Origin: Caballeronia hypogeia
GTDB taxonomy: Bacteria > Pseudomonadota > Gammaproteobacteria > Burkholderiales > Burkholderiaceae
Assembly (NCBI RefSeq): GCF_001544875.2
Contig: NZ_FCOA02000015.1
Span: 115,855 to 179,854, forward strand
Length of the DNA stretch: 64,000 bases
Direction of reading: 5' to 3'
A program made the position numbers and the translations under genes. This document shows, piece after piece, positions 7,657 to 16,438 of this stretch; within the stretch, counting starts at the first letter, position 1, and each line of letters begins with the position of its first letter. Below the pieces are notes generated by a model, which saw only the letters and a program-made list of their open reading frames with translations, was not told the DNA's origin and did no database searches.

Positions 7657-8157
7657 TCAGAGCAGGAAGCCGATGGCGCTCAGCGCTTCGGTCGAATCGA
7701 TCAGGCGGATGACTTTCTCGACGAGCTTCGGCTCGCCGCTCGCCATGCTGATCTTGTGCGTGAGGTCGGCGGCGAAGATGGTCGAGACGCCACGCTTGTA
7801 CGCGATGATGATCTGCGAGGACTTCACTTCGACGAGGTCCGCGCCATCGCTCGACAGCGTGAAGCGCGACACGGTGCGCACCGTGCGGGCCGCGTCGGAT
7901 GCGGACGCCGAATAGCCCGAGGTCATGCGCTGCACGCGCAGTTGGCGCATGTGCTGATCGTCGTAAGCATAGTTCAGCGTGGCGGCGAAGTCGGTCGCGT
8001 TCGGATCGATCGGCACCACATAGAAGCCCTTCGGGTCCCACAGCTCGAGCCACGCGTGATAGTCGCGGCGATCCAGCAGTTCGGCCTCGCGCCAGATGAA
8101 TTCGATCGCGCGCGCGAAAGTCTGTTGAGAGAAGAGTGCGTTGCGATCATCCATCAT
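7657..8157 (-). CDS. iacD: Aromatic-ring-hydroxylating dioxygenase beta subunit (IacD)
   Basis: 166 residues from the ATG at 8157, which overlaps the iacC stop (ATGA). NTF2-like small subunit of Rieske oxygenases: AIEFIWREAELLDRRDYHAWLELW with the characteristic 'DxxDYxxWLxLW' pattern, then RTVSRFTLSSDG and SQIIIAYKRG. It has no catalytic metal of its own and packs against IacC to form the (alpha-beta)3 oxygenase. Translational coupling to iacC fits a 1:1 complex. Confidence 0.88.
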   Translation of the reverse strand: MMDDRNALFSQQTFARAIEFIWREAELLDRRDYHAWLELWDPKGFYVVPIDPNATDFAATLNYAYDDQHMRQLRVQRMTSGYSASASDAARTVRTVSRFTLSSDGADLVEVKSSQIIIAYKRGVSTIFAADLTHKISMASGEPKLVEKVIRLIDSTEALSAIGFLL

Positions 8158-9437
8158 GCTTGCTCCATCATTGCGCGCCATTGCTTGTAGGCTTCGCGCA
8201 TGCCGGTTTCATCCGTCGCGTGCGCGGTCTTTTCTCCGTTCGGTGCCGTCGTTTCGCGATTCAGGCCGCGATTCACGAGAATCGGAACGTCCGGACCGGC
8301 ATGCGAGCCGCGTTGCACGCGCTCCCATGCTTCGGCGTCGTCGGGGCTGCCGAAGCCGAACGGGCCCTGGAAATGCTCGTGAATGCGCAGGCGCACGCGG
8401 TTCGCTTCCTCGGGACCGCCGTCCATCGCCAGCGCGACGTGGCGAATTTCGGTTTCCTCAGCGGAAATGGGCCGCAGCACGCGGAAGAACGCCATCGAAA
8501 GCGCGAGGTTCGGAAAGAGATTCAGGTTGAAGCCCACGCCCATCAGCGAGCGCACGATGCGGCGCACTTCCTCAGGCGTGTGTTTTTCGGCGAGTTGCGC
8601 GGCCAGTTCGTCGAAGCGTTCCGGCAGCGGCGAGCCGTCGTCCTGGTCGAGATCGACGATTTCCGGCACGAGCACCGCGAGACTATGGCCGTTGCCGAGC
8701 GAGCGGCAGAAAGCCTTGTCGCTGGTCATGAAGCTCGTGATGACCGCGGCGGTCTCATCATCGATCGACTTCATCCACGACTTGTGCACGACGGGAAAGT
8801 GATAAAGATCGGTCGTGTTCTCGAGCTGAATCTTCCAGTTGCCCTTGAACTTGAACTTGTGCTCGCCATTGGCCTTGATCGGATAGCCCGCGCCCTGTTT
8901 CATGAACAGATCGATCCACGGCTTCGCGCCGCCGAGAAAATCTTCGAGCGGCTCGATGCCTTCGTTGAAGCTCGCGAAGATCAAACCCTGATAAATCCCG
9001 ACGCGCAGCTTCTTGAGCGGCAGATCGCCTTTCTCGCACACGCCTTCGTAGCCGTCGCCATAAGGCAGCGCGCGCAGCGTGCCGTCAAGCGCATAGGACC
9101 AGCTGTGATACGGGCACGTGAAGCCCTTCGCATTGCCCTTGTGCTCTTCGCATACGGTCGCGCCACGGTGACGGCAGCGGTTCTGCAGCACATGCACGGC
9201 GCCCGTCTTGTCGCGCACCACGATCACCGGCTGGCGGCCGATGGTCGTCGTGACGAAATCGCCGGGCTTCGGCAGTTCGCTTTCATGCGCGACCCAGATC
9301 CACGTCTTGTAGAAGATGCGGTCGAGTTCGGCTTCGAAGAGCTCGGGATCGTAGTACAGGGAAGGCGCGACGCGATCGCCCTGTGCCCGCTTCGCGAGGG
9401 CGCTCGTGTCGATGGTTTGATAGGTCGGCGTGCTCAT
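8154..9437 (-). CDS. iacC: Rieske ring-hydroxylating dioxygenase alpha subunit (IacC)
   Basis: 427 residues, normal for the family. Rieske [2Fe-2S] ligands Cys88-x-His90 and Cys108-x2-His111 are visible (CRHRGA, CPYHSW). The catalytic mononuclear iron site is seen as His213 and His218 (DLYHFPVVHKSW), with the bridging Asp210 in the same stretch. In IAA degradation IacC/IacD with the reductase IacF oxidises the dioxindole-type intermediate toward catechol. First gene of the leftward unit iacC-iacD-tautomerase, divergent from a LysR gene with a 155-bp shared promoter region. Confidence 0.9.
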   Translation of the reverse strand: MSTPTYQTIDTSALAKRAQGDRVAPSLYYDPELFEAELDRIFYKTWIWVAHESELPKPGDFVTTTIGRQPVIVVRDKTGAVHVLQNRCRHRGATVCEEHKGNAKGFTCPYHSWSYALDGTLRALPYGDGYEGVCEKGDLPLKKLRVGIYQGLIFASFNEGIEPLEDFLGGAKPWIDLFMKQGAGYPIKANGEHKFKFKGNWKIQLENTTDLYHFPVVHKSWMKSIDDETAAVITSFMTSDKAFCRSLGNGHSLAVLVPEIVDLDQDDGSPLPERFDELAAQLAEKHTPEEVRRIVRSLMGVGFNLNLFPNLALSMAFFRVLRPISAEETEIRHVALAMDGGPEEANRVRLRIHEHFQGPFGFGSPDDAEAWERVQRGSHAGPDVPILVNRGLNRETTAPNGEKTAHATDETGMREAYKQWRAMMEQA

Positions 9438-9592
9438 CGTGTTCGTGGGAAAGTTGAGTGATTAACACGAGGATGGCGGCACGACATCAGCGCATCCTCT
9501 CGTTGACATCAGTCTCGCTTTCAGAAGATCATGCGTCAAATCGATTAAAAAAAGGTGGCCGGATAAGTCTGGCCGATATTACCCACGACGCC
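9438..9592. promoter_or_regulatory. Divergent promoter region iacC / LysR regulator
   Basis: 155 bp between oppositely oriented iacC and a LysR-type regulator, the classic layout for LysR control of the divergent operon. Two AT-rich elements, GATTAAC (9460-9466) and GATTAAAAA (9543-9551), recur in the same orientation upstream of iacF (11533-11539 and 11564-11572), though with different spacing. They are candidates for a shared regulator site; no clear -35/-10 pair could be assigned. Confidence 0.4.
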
Positions 9593-10513
9593 ATGACTTC
9601 CATCGACCACATCGATCTCAATCTTCTGCGTGTGTTTCAGGCCATCGTGGAAGAGGGCAGCCTCACGCGCGCGGGCGAACGGCTCGCGCTTTCGCAACCC
9701 GCCGTGAGCTATTCGCTCGGGCGCTTGCGCACTCTGTTCGACGACACCTTGTTCATCCGCACGAAGGCGGGCATGCAGCCGACGCCCGTCGCGCTCGAGC
9801 TTGCGGAGATAGTGGGACGCGCGCTCGACACGGTGCGCCAGGCGTTACGCTATGCGGAACGATTCGACCCGGCCACGAGCACGCGCACGTTCCGTCTCTC
9901 GCTCTCCGATGCGGGCGAAATGGCGTACTTGCCGGCGCTTTGCGCGGCACTGCAAGGGGCGGCGCCGCGCGTGAAGCTGCGCATCGAGCCGCATCCGGTG
10001 GAGGAGATCGAAGAAGCATTGCGTTCGAGCCGACTGGACTTCGCCGTCGGCAACTTGCCCACGCTCCTGCCGCGCACGCGTCATAGCCTGCTGTTCGAGG
10101 AATCGTATGTGTGCATGACGCGCAAGCGCAAGGATCTGCCGGCAGGGAAGGTGTTGAAGCTGGAGCAATTTCTCGCCGCCTCGCATGTTCAGGTGCGCTC
10201 GCTGGAGCACAGCCATCATGCGCTGGACGACGCGTTGCGGGCGCAAGGCGTGGGACGCAACATCGCGCTCGCGCTGCCGCATTTCGTCGCCGTGCCGGAT
10301 GTGCTGGCCGCGACCGATCTTCTCGCGACGCTGCCGGAACGGCTCGCGCATATCCTGAATCGAGGCGATGCGTTTCGCATCTACGCGTTGCCCGTGCAGC
10401 TACCCAAGGCCGCTGTGACGATGCACTGGCACGAGCATTTTCACGAAGACGAAGGCATCGCCTGGATGCGCGAGCTGATGACCGAAATTCTGGCGAACTT
10501 CGAAAAGCGATGA
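9593..10513 (+). CDS. LysR family transcriptional regulator of the IAA cluster
   Basis: 306 residues from the ATG at 9593. The N-terminal winged HTH is canonical: DLNLLRVFQAIVEEGSLTRA and ERLALSQPAVSYSLGRLR (residues about 8-48), followed by the substrate-binding domain (residues ~90-300: FRLSLSDAGEMAYLPAL, LDFAVGNLP). An open extension up to 9458 is unlikely because it would consume most of the divergent promoter. Published iac clusters often use a MarR repressor (IacR); here no MarR gene is seen, so this LysR is the likeliest activator of iacC-D and perhaps iacF. Its inducer is presumably IAA or an early intermediate, by inference. Confidence 0.88.
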   Translation: MTSIDHIDLNLLRVFQAIVEEGSLTRAGERLALSQPAVSYSLGRLRTLFDDTLFIRTKAGMQPTPVALELAEIVGRALDTVRQALRYAERFDPATSTRTFRLSLSDAGEMAYLPALCAALQGAAPRVKLRIEPHPVEEIEEALRSSRLDFAVGNLPTLLPRTRHSLLFEESYVCMTRKRKDLPAGKVLKLEQFLAASHVQVRSLEHSHHALDDALRAQGVGRNIALALPHFVAVPDVLAATDLLATLPERLAHILNRGDAFRIYALPVQLPKAAVTMHWHEHFHEDEGIAWMRELMTEILANFEKR

Positions 10514-10524
10514 GCTTCGCGGGA

Positions 10525-11493
10525 TCAAAGGTCGAGCACGAGCACGGGCGAGCGCGAACGTGAGATGCAGCAGCAGATGACGCTGTTGCTCGCACGTTCC
10601 GCCTTGCTGAGGCAATGGTCCCTGTGTTCCGGTTCGCCGCTCACGACATCGACCATGCAGGTTCCGCACACCCCTTCGCCGCACGAGGTGTCGACTTCGA
10701 TGCCGATCGCGGCCAGTGCATCGACGATCGATGTTTTCGCATCGACGTGTACGGTCTGGCCCGTGCTGGCGAGCTGCACGTCGAAGCTGTCGAGCGACGG
10801 AGCCTCCGCGCTGGCGGGCTCGGCCTTGAAACGTTCGAGATGGATAGCCTCCGCAGGCAAGAGCGCTTGCGCGGTCTCGACGACTTTATCCATGAACGGC
10901 GAGGGACCGCAGGTATAGACGTGCGCCTTGTCGCCCGCGTCGCTCACGCATGCCGCGAGTTCCGGGCCGAGGTTCGCGGGTTCCACATTGAAATGCAGCT
11001 TCACGTGCCGCGCGAACGGCTCGCGCGTGAGCAGGTTCATGAACGCGGCGTGCGCCTCGCTGCGCGCGAAATAGTGCAGCGTAAAGGGCGCTTGTCGCGC
11101 GGCGAGCCGGTACGCCATCGACAGCAGAGGCGTGATGCCGATGCCCGCGCCGATCAGGATGTGCTCGCTCGCGTTCTCTTCGAGTCGAAACAGGTTGCGC
11201 GGCGCGCCGACCGACAATTCCGTGCCCACGCTCACCTCTTCGTGAAGCGAGCGTGACCCGCCGCGCGACTGGTCTTCCTTTTTGACCGCGAAGATTTGCG
11301 ATTCGAGGCACTCGGGGTCTCCGCACAGCGAGTACTGGCGCGTCACGCCCGACGGGCTCGTGACGTCGATATGCGCGCCCGGCTCGTAGCGTTCGAAAGG
11401 GCGTCCATCGAGACGCGAGATGCTGAACGACCGGACGCCATGCGCTTCCTCGCACAAGGCGTCGACCCGAACTCTGATTGCTTGAGCTTGCAT
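10525..11493 (-). CDS. iacF: Phthalate-dioxygenase-reductase-type ferredoxin reductase (IacF)
   Basis: 322 residues with FNR-like FMN domain (GAHIDVTSPSG, RQYSLCGDP), NAD(H) domain (HILIGAGIGITPLLSMAYRL, YTCGPSPFM) and a C-terminal plant-type [2Fe-2S] ferredoxin domain with Cys-x4-Cys-x2-Cys (SCGEGVCGTC) plus a later Cys (HRDHCL). This is the class IA (phthalate/vanillate) reductase layout that passes electrons from NADH to a Rieske oxygenase, here IacC/IacD. The C-terminal tail ICCCISRSRSP runs slightly past the usual end. It is separated from the upstream LysR gene by 134 nt holding its own candidate promoter. Confidence 0.88.
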   Translation of the reverse strand: MQAQAIRVRVDALCEEAHGVRSFSISRLDGRPFERYEPGAHIDVTSPSGVTRQYSLCGDPECLESQIFAVKKEDQSRGGSRSLHEEVSVGTELSVGAPRNLFRLEENASEHILIGAGIGITPLLSMAYRLAARQAPFTLHYFARSEAHAAFMNLLTREPFARHVKLHFNVEPANLGPELAACVSDAGDKAHVYTCGPSPFMDKVVETAQALLPAEAIHLERFKAEPASAEAPSLDSFDVQLASTGQTVHVDAKTSIVDALAAIGIEVDTSCGEGVCGTCMVDVVSGEPEHRDHCLSKAERASNSVICCCISRSRSPVLVLDL

Positions 11494-11627
11494 GATTGCC
11501 TTCCGACGTGTTTCCTGGGGACGATGCGTCGAGATTAACGCGGCGGTCTCGATAAGAGAAATAGATTAAAAACGTCCCAGTGCATCAGTCGGATTGATTT
11601 TTGGCTCGTTGGCGTACAGCGCGTCGC
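11494..11627 (-). promoter_or_regulatory. Candidate promoter region of iacF
   Basis: 134 nt between the end of a LysR gene and iacF. It contains GATTAAC (11533-11539) and ATAGATTAAAAA (11561-11572), elements also seen in the iacC promoter region. Suggestive of common control, not proven. Confidence 0.35.
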
Positions 11628-12548
11628 TCACGGCGCTGGCTGATGAAACATCGCGTGGATGGTCTCGCGCAGCCACGCGATGCCGGGGTCCGCCGCGAAT
11701 TGTGTGTGCGAATGCACCTGAATTTCGATGGGCGGCAGCGGGAACGGAAGCGGCAGGATGCGAAACGCCTTGCCCCGGTTGAAGCGTCTCGCGATGCTCT
11801 TCGGAAAGATGACCGCGAGATCGGTGTTCATCACGATCTCGGGTGCGACGACGAAATGCGGAAGCCTCAGCACGACTTCCCGCTTCAGGTTCAGCTCGTC
11901 GAGCCATTGCTCGACCATGCGATGCCCGGTTGCATTGGTGCTGGCGTAGACGTAGCGCAGCGCGCTCAGGTCTTCGCGGCTCGGCCTGGTCTTGCGCAAG
12001 GGATGACCGGCGCGTACGACGCATACATGCTCGTCCAGAAAGAGCGTCTGGCTCACGCACGCCGGATCGAGGCCGGGAACATAGCCGAGCGCCAGATCGA
12101 TCTCGCCCGCGCGCATCGCCGAGCTCACCGAATCGAGCGGAATGTTCGCCACTTCGATGCGAATGCCGCGCGCCTCGCGATCGAGCAGGGCGATCAGGGG
12201 CGGCAGGAAATAGAACTCCGACATGTCGGACATCGACACGCGAAATACGCGTTGCGCGCTGGCGGGGTCGAAATTCGCCACCTGCTGCATCGCTTCGTTG
12301 ATGAGCGAAAACGCCTGTGCGAGCGGCGGATAAAGACGGAATGCGGCATCCGTCGGCACCATGCCGCCGGGCGTGCGCACGAAGAGCGGATCTTCGAAGT
12401 GCGTGCGCAGCCGGCGCAACGCATGGCTTACCGCGGGCTGCGTGAGTCCAAGGCGATCCCCGGCTGCGGTCAGACTGCGCAAGTCCCAGATGGCGAGGAA
12501 CACCCGCAGGAGATTCAGATCGGCGAGGCCGAGGTTCGACTTGTTCAT
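11628..12548 (-). CDS. LysR family transcriptional regulator (second, of the iacA2 unit)
   Basis: 306 residues from the ATG at 12548 (an in-frame ATG at 12563 is also possible). HTH: DLNLLRVFLAIWDLRSLTAA and GLTQPAVSHALRRLR; then a substrate-binding domain with RVSMSDMSEFYFLPPL and IDLALGYVPGLD. It resembles the LysR at 9593-10513 in length and in the 'SMSD/SLSD ... YLPAL' region, so the two may be distant paralogues of the NodD/SyrM-like subgroup. It lies 42 nt downstream of the EthD-like gene and reads in the same direction, so it may be co-transcribed with the MFS-iacA2-iacG2 unit and control it or the divergent catB. Confidence 0.87.
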   Translation of the reverse strand: MNKSNLGLADLNLLRVFLAIWDLRSLTAAGDRLGLTQPAVSHALRRLRTHFEDPLFVRTPGGMVPTDAAFRLYPPLAQAFSLINEAMQQVANFDPASAQRVFRVSMSDMSEFYFLPPLIALLDREARGIRIEVANIPLDSVSSAMRAGEIDLALGYVPGLDPACVSQTLFLDEHVCVVRAGHPLRKTRPSREDLSALRYVYASTNATGHRMVEQWLDELNLKREVVLRLPHFVVAPEIVMNTDLAVIFPKSIARRFNRGKAFRILPLPFPLPPIEIQVHSHTQFAADPGIAWLRETIHAMFHQPAP

Positions 12549-12590
12549 GCGCAGCTCTCGCAAACAGGTCGCGTGGCGCGCGACGGCCGG

Positions 12591-13283
12591 TTAGTCTGCC
12601 GCGAGATTACCGTATGTGCTGCGCATCGCAAAATGAGGACTTGCGCCGCGATAAGGCGGCAGCGCGTGAAAGTCGCGACGCATCGCGTCCCGCACGGGCG
12701 AGGCGAGGGCACGGGCCAGCGCGCCGGCATCGTCGAACGCGACCTTGTTGCGCTGCATCGCCGTGGCGTGTGCATACCGCAGCCCGCTCGTGCAATCCAT
12801 GCGCGTATAGATTTCGAGTTCGCGCAGCGCGGGAAGTTGCAGCATGAGCGGCGGATGATGCAGCAGATAGTGCGCGAGCCATGCGTTCAGGTCTTCGGCC
12901 GGTCCTTCGTATTCGACCAGATAAGTGCATCGCTCATCGTGTTCTTTCGCGGGCGTGAAGGCGGCGGGCCGCAGCGTGCGCACGGCCATGACCTGTTGAG
13001 TGATGCCTTCCGCGCGCATGTCGTGCGCTGCATCGAGTGCCCGCCCGATCGGGCCCTCCGCCCGAAGCGCGGCTTCGACCGGGGCGAGTTCGTCGAAGTA
13101 CCACTGAAGCACCCATGAAGGCGCGTCCGAGGGCGCCGCGATGCGCGGATCGACCGCGCGATCCATCGATTCATGCACGATCAACTGGCGCAGGCCGTGA
13201 ATGTCCGCCGCGTGACGCCGCAACGCATGGACGTTCGCAAGAGGGCGCGCGCCGGCGAGAAAGAGACACGCTTGCATGCTCAT
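12591..13283 (-). CDS. Two-domain EthD/dimeric alpha-beta-barrel-like protein
   Basis: 230 residues, no signal peptide. The first half starts with an enzyme-like strand (SMQACLFLAG) and contains VLQWYFDELAPVEAAL; the second half has CTYLVEYEGPAEDLNAWLAHYLLHHPPLMLQLPALRE interrupted pattern (residues about 118-155) typical of EthD-type ferredoxin-like domains, where a His in 'HYLxxHxP' and a Pro-Ala-Leu turn are common. It overlaps the iacG2 stop/start by four bases, so it is translationally coupled to the second monooxygenase set. Proteins of this type often handle unstable oxidation products; its actual reaction is unknown. Confidence 0.6.
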   Translation of the reverse strand: MSMQACLFLAGARPLANVHALRRHAADIHGLRQLIVHESMDRAVDPRIAAPSDAPSWVLQWYFDELAPVEAALRAEGPIGRALDAAHDMRAEGITQQVMAVRTLRPAAFTPAKEHDERCTYLVEYEGPAEDLNAWLAHYLLHHPPLMLQLPALRELEIYTRMDCTSGLRYAHATAMQRNKVAFDDAGALARALASPVRDAMRRDFHALPPYRGASPHFAMRSTYGNLAAD

Positions 13284-13810
13284 GCCGCCTTTCTGGATGC
13301 GCCCGCACGCGGAAGATGATGGAACTGCCTGCCGAAATAGACCAGGCCGTCGCCTTCCTCGCGGCTCGCTATCCGGTCGATCTGAACGAAGATCACCGAG
13401 TGCGATCCGACCGGTTTGCTGTCGACGATCTTCCCCTGCAGACTCGAGATGGCGTCATCGAGGACCGGAACGCCCGAATGCCCGGGCGTCCACGCGCATT
13501 GATCGAAACGCGCCTGCATCGAACAGCCGGTCATGCCCGCGAAAAGCTGGGCCAGCGCCTCGCCGTGCGCCCCCAGCACATTGATGCACACGTTGGCGTT
13601 TTCGTGCAGCACGTCATGCACATAACTCGATTGATTGATGCACACGAGCATGGTCGGCGGCGAATCGGTCACGGAACAGACCGCGCTGGCGGTGATGCCG
13701 TTGCGTCCGCGCGGGCCATCGGTGGTGATCACGTTCACTGCCGCGCCCAGCGAGGCCATCGCGTTGCGAAAGCGGGCGCGCGCGTCGTTCTGCGCGTTGT
13801 CGTGCGTCAT
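13280..13810 (-). CDS. Flavin reductase, paralogue of IacG
   Basis: 176 residues, flavin-reductase-like split barrel along its whole length: FRNAMASLGAAVNVITT, GITASAVCSVTDSPPTMLVC, SHSVIF, GDGLVYFGRQFHHLP. These match IacG at 2473-3006 nearly block for block. It should deliver reduced flavin to the IacA paralogue encoded immediately upstream, 19 nt away. Coupled at its 3' end to the EthD-like gene by a four-base overlap. Confidence 0.87.
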   Translation of the reverse strand: MTHDNAQNDARARFRNAMASLGAAVNVITTDGPRGRNGITASAVCSVTDSPPTMLVCINQSSYVHDVLHENANVCINVLGAHGEALAQLFAGMTGCSMQARFDQCAWTPGHSGVPVLDDAISSLQGKIVDSKPVGSHSVIFVQIDRIASREEGDGLVYFGRQFHHLPRAGASRKAA

Positions 13811-13829
13811 GGCGATTGCTCCTCGCGAA

Positions 13830-15086
13830 TCAGGGATAAGGCGTCACGGGCGGAATGCCGACGAACAGTGCGCCGGCCGCGTCATACGTGCCTTCTCCGA
13901 GGAACGCGTGCTGTGTGACCACGATCGAATCGCGCACGAGACGCTGCATGCGGCTTTCGCGATAGATCGCGCCGATGCCCGCCATCTTGTAGGCCTCCAT
14001 GACGACTTCGGCGCAAGTGTGCGCGGCGTGCGTGGCGGAAAGACGGAGCAGGTTCGCTTCGGCGGGCAGAATCGGATCGCCCGCCAGGATGGTGCGCCAC
14101 GACGTTTCCGCCGCTTCGAAGAAGAATGCTCTCGCGCTGCGCAGTTTCGCCTCGGCTTGCGCGAGTCCCGAGCGGTAGTAGGCGCGATCGGCGAGCCGTG
14201 GCGCGCCCGTCGTTGTTTGCGTGACGCCGGACATGCCGCTCAGCAATTCGAGCGCCGCGCGCGCGAGTCCAATGTTCACGGCTGCATGCACCTGCGCCTG
14301 ATAAGCGACGGCAGGGTATCGATAAAGCGGCTCGTCGATCATCGGCGCGCCGCCGCGCACGAAGGTCCATTGCTCGTCGACGTACTTGTCCTTGAGGCGC
14401 AGATCGTGGCTGCCCGTTGCTTGCATGCCGACCACGTTCCAGTTGTCGACGATCTCCACTTCGCAAGCGGGAAACACGGCGGTGAATGGCTTGCCCGCGG
14501 TCGTGCCGCCTGCATCGCCCGGCGCGCCGCCGATGCCCACGCCGATCCAGTCCGCGCCTTTGCAGCCGCTGGCGAAGCGCCACTGGCCCGACACCAGAAA
14601 GCCGCCCGGCGCGCGCGCTGCCTTTTGAAGCGGATAGAGGCCTCCCGCGAAAACCTGATCGGGACCGCTCGCGTAGATGCGCGCCTGCGTCTCGACGGGC
14701 AGTGAAGCGAGGTACGTGTTCGCCGAACCAAAGGCCGCCACCCACGCGGTCGATCCATCGGCGATGGCGATGCGTTCCAGCACTTCCAGAAATCGCGGCG
14801 GCGGCAGGGCATCGCCGCCGAAACGCTTCGGCGTGCTCGCGCGGAAGATGCCCGCGCGCTTCATCTTGCCGATCATGTCGCGCGGGACGTGTGACAGCCC
14901 GTCGAACTCGTCGCGACGTCGCTCGACCTCGACGATGAGCTCGTCGAGCGAAAGCGGACCGGCATAACGCGGATAGTCGTTCTGCGTGTCGATGATATGC
15001 GCCCTGGCGGTGCAGGCGCTGCGGCTTTCGGTTTGAACGGCGTGCATGCGTGTTACCTCGTGATCGATGATGTTGCGCGATGTCAT
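13830..15086 (-). CDS. Flavin-dependent monooxygenase, paralogue of IacA
   Basis: 418 residues from the ATG at 15086, which overlaps the stop of the transporter gene (ATGA). A later ATG at 15047 with an AGGT ribosome binding site would remove a poorly conserved 13-residue leader and may be the true start. The body matches IacA (5889-7058): SHVPRDMIGKMKRAGIFRAS, TPKRFGGDA, FASGCKGADWIG, NWNVVGMQATGSHDL, ADRAYYRSGLAQAEAKLRSA. It could extend the substrate range (other indoles, indole-propionate, oxidised IAA) or be a redundant copy. Same operon as its reductase and an uptake permease. Confidence 0.87.
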   Translation of the reverse strand: MTSRNIIDHEVTRMHAVQTESRSACTARAHIIDTQNDYPRYAGPLSLDELIVEVERRRDEFDGLSHVPRDMIGKMKRAGIFRASTPKRFGGDALPPPRFLEVLERIAIADGSTAWVAAFGSANTYLASLPVETQARIYASGPDQVFAGGLYPLQKAARAPGGFLVSGQWRFASGCKGADWIGVGIGGAPGDAGGTTAGKPFTAVFPACEVEIVDNWNVVGMQATGSHDLRLKDKYVDEQWTFVRGGAPMIDEPLYRYPAVAYQAQVHAAVNIGLARAALELLSGMSGVTQTTTGAPRLADRAYYRSGLAQAEAKLRSARAFFFEAAETSWRTILAGDPILPAEANLLRLSATHAAHTCAEVVMEAYKMAGIGAIYRESRMQRLVRDSIVVTQHAFLGEGTYDAAGALFVGIPPVTPYP

Positions 15087-16438
15087 TCGCGTTCCTTACG
15101 CGCTGCGACGCGCATCGCCCTGGGATAGGTTTCGCGGGCGATCAGCGTCGCGATGACGGTGATGAGGCCCAGTGCCCCGAGATAAAACGCGACGGGCACG
15201 GGGCTGCGATAGTGCGCGAGCAGCGCGGTGGCGATCATGGGAGAAAGACCGCCGCCGAGGACCGATGAAATCTCGCGGCCGATTCCCAGTCCCGAGAAGC
15301 GCAGATGGACGGGCAGCATTTCGCTGATGAACGCCGGCTGCGCGCCTTCGAGAATGCCGAGCGTGAGGCTGTTGGCGAGCACGAGGCCCAGGATGATCTT
15401 CCAGTATTCGCCGGAGCCGAGCAGCGTGAAGTAGGGCCATGCGACGAGCACCATGGCGATGGCGCCGGCCAGATAGACGGGCTTGCGTCCCACCTTGTCC
15501 GTGACGTGGCCGAAGAACAGGGAGACTGGAATCATCAGCAGCATGGAGATCGTGAGACCGCCGAGTATCCAGCTCGATTTGATGCCGAGGAACTGCCCGT
15601 ACGCTATCGTGAAGGCGAAGAAGATATACGACGCACCGCCCTCTCCGAAGCGCAAGCCGAAGATCGTCAATACTTCGCGCGGACATTGGCGCAGCACTTC
15701 GATCACGGGCATGCGGCTTTCATGGCGCGTCGCCTTGACCTCGGCGAATGCCGCGCTTTCCCCGACCGAGCGCCGCATCCACAGCCCGAGCGCGACGAGC
15801 GCCGCGCTTGCGAGAAACGGAATGCGCCAGCCCCAGCTTTGAAACTCCGTGGACGAAAGTTGCTGCACGAGCAGGAACGCACCGGTCGACAACACGAAGC
15901 CGAGCGCCGCGCCGCAGGGACTCCATGCCGCGAGCGCGCCGCGTTTAGAGGGAGGCGCGTTCTCGTGGATGAGCAGAATGCTGCCGCTCCATTCGCCGCC
16001 CGCGGCCAGGCCCTGAAGGATGCGCAGCAGCACGAGCATGACGGGCGCCGCTATGCCGATTTGCTGATACGTGGGCAGCAGGCCCATCAGGACCGTTGCC
16101 GTGCCCATGGTGAGGAGCGTCAGCATCATCACGACCTTGCGGCCGTAGCGATCGCCGATATGTCCGCACAGAACCCCGCCGATGGGCCGTGCAATGAACC
16201 CCACGGTGAACCCGCCGAACGCGGCGATGGTTCCGGTCAGTGGATCGCTGCCGACCGGAAAAAACAGCTTGCCGAAGACGAGCGCGGCGGCGGTGCCATA
16301 GAGAAAGAAGTCATACCACTCGAGGATCTGGCCGAGCACGGCGGTCGTGACCGCGCGGCGCACGTTGCTGGCGGGACGGACGGATCGTTGCGATGCGCGC
16401 GGCACGCTGAGATCGGAATTCACGGCGTCAGGATTCAT
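15083..16438 (-). CDS. MFS transporter, metabolite:H+ symporter (MHS) type
   Basis: 451 residues, 12 predicted membrane segments. MHS-family hallmarks: GQILEWYDFFLYGTAAALVF at the first helix, RPIGGVLCGHIGDRYGRK in the loop 2-3 signature, LRILQGLAAGGEWSGS in helix 4-5 and GHVTDKVGRKPVYLAG in the second half. This family imports organic and aromatic acids (shikimate, alpha-ketoglutarate, proline/betaine). At the head of the iacA2-iacG2 unit, uptake of IAA or a related aromatic acid is the natural inference. Divergent from catB with a 326-bp shared intergenic region. Confidence 0.88.
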   Translation of the reverse strand: MNPDAVNSDLSVPRASQRSVRPASNVRRAVTTAVLGQILEWYDFFLYGTAAALVFGKLFFPVGSDPLTGTIAAFGGFTVGFIARPIGGVLCGHIGDRYGRKVVMMLTLLTMGTATVLMGLLPTYQQIGIAAPVMLVLLRILQGLAAGGEWSGSILLIHENAPPSKRGALAAWSPCGAALGFVLSTGAFLLVQQLSSTEFQSWGWRIPFLASAALVALGLWMRRSVGESAAFAEVKATRHESRMPVIEVLRQCPREVLTIFGLRFGEGGASYIFFAFTIAYGQFLGIKSSWILGGLTISMLLMIPVSLFFGHVTDKVGRKPVYLAGAIAMVLVAWPYFTLLGSGEYWKIILGLVLANSLTLGILEGAQPAFISEMLPVHLRFSGLGIGREISSVLGGGLSPMIATALLAHYRSPVPVAFYLGALGLITVIATLIARETYPRAMRVAARKERE

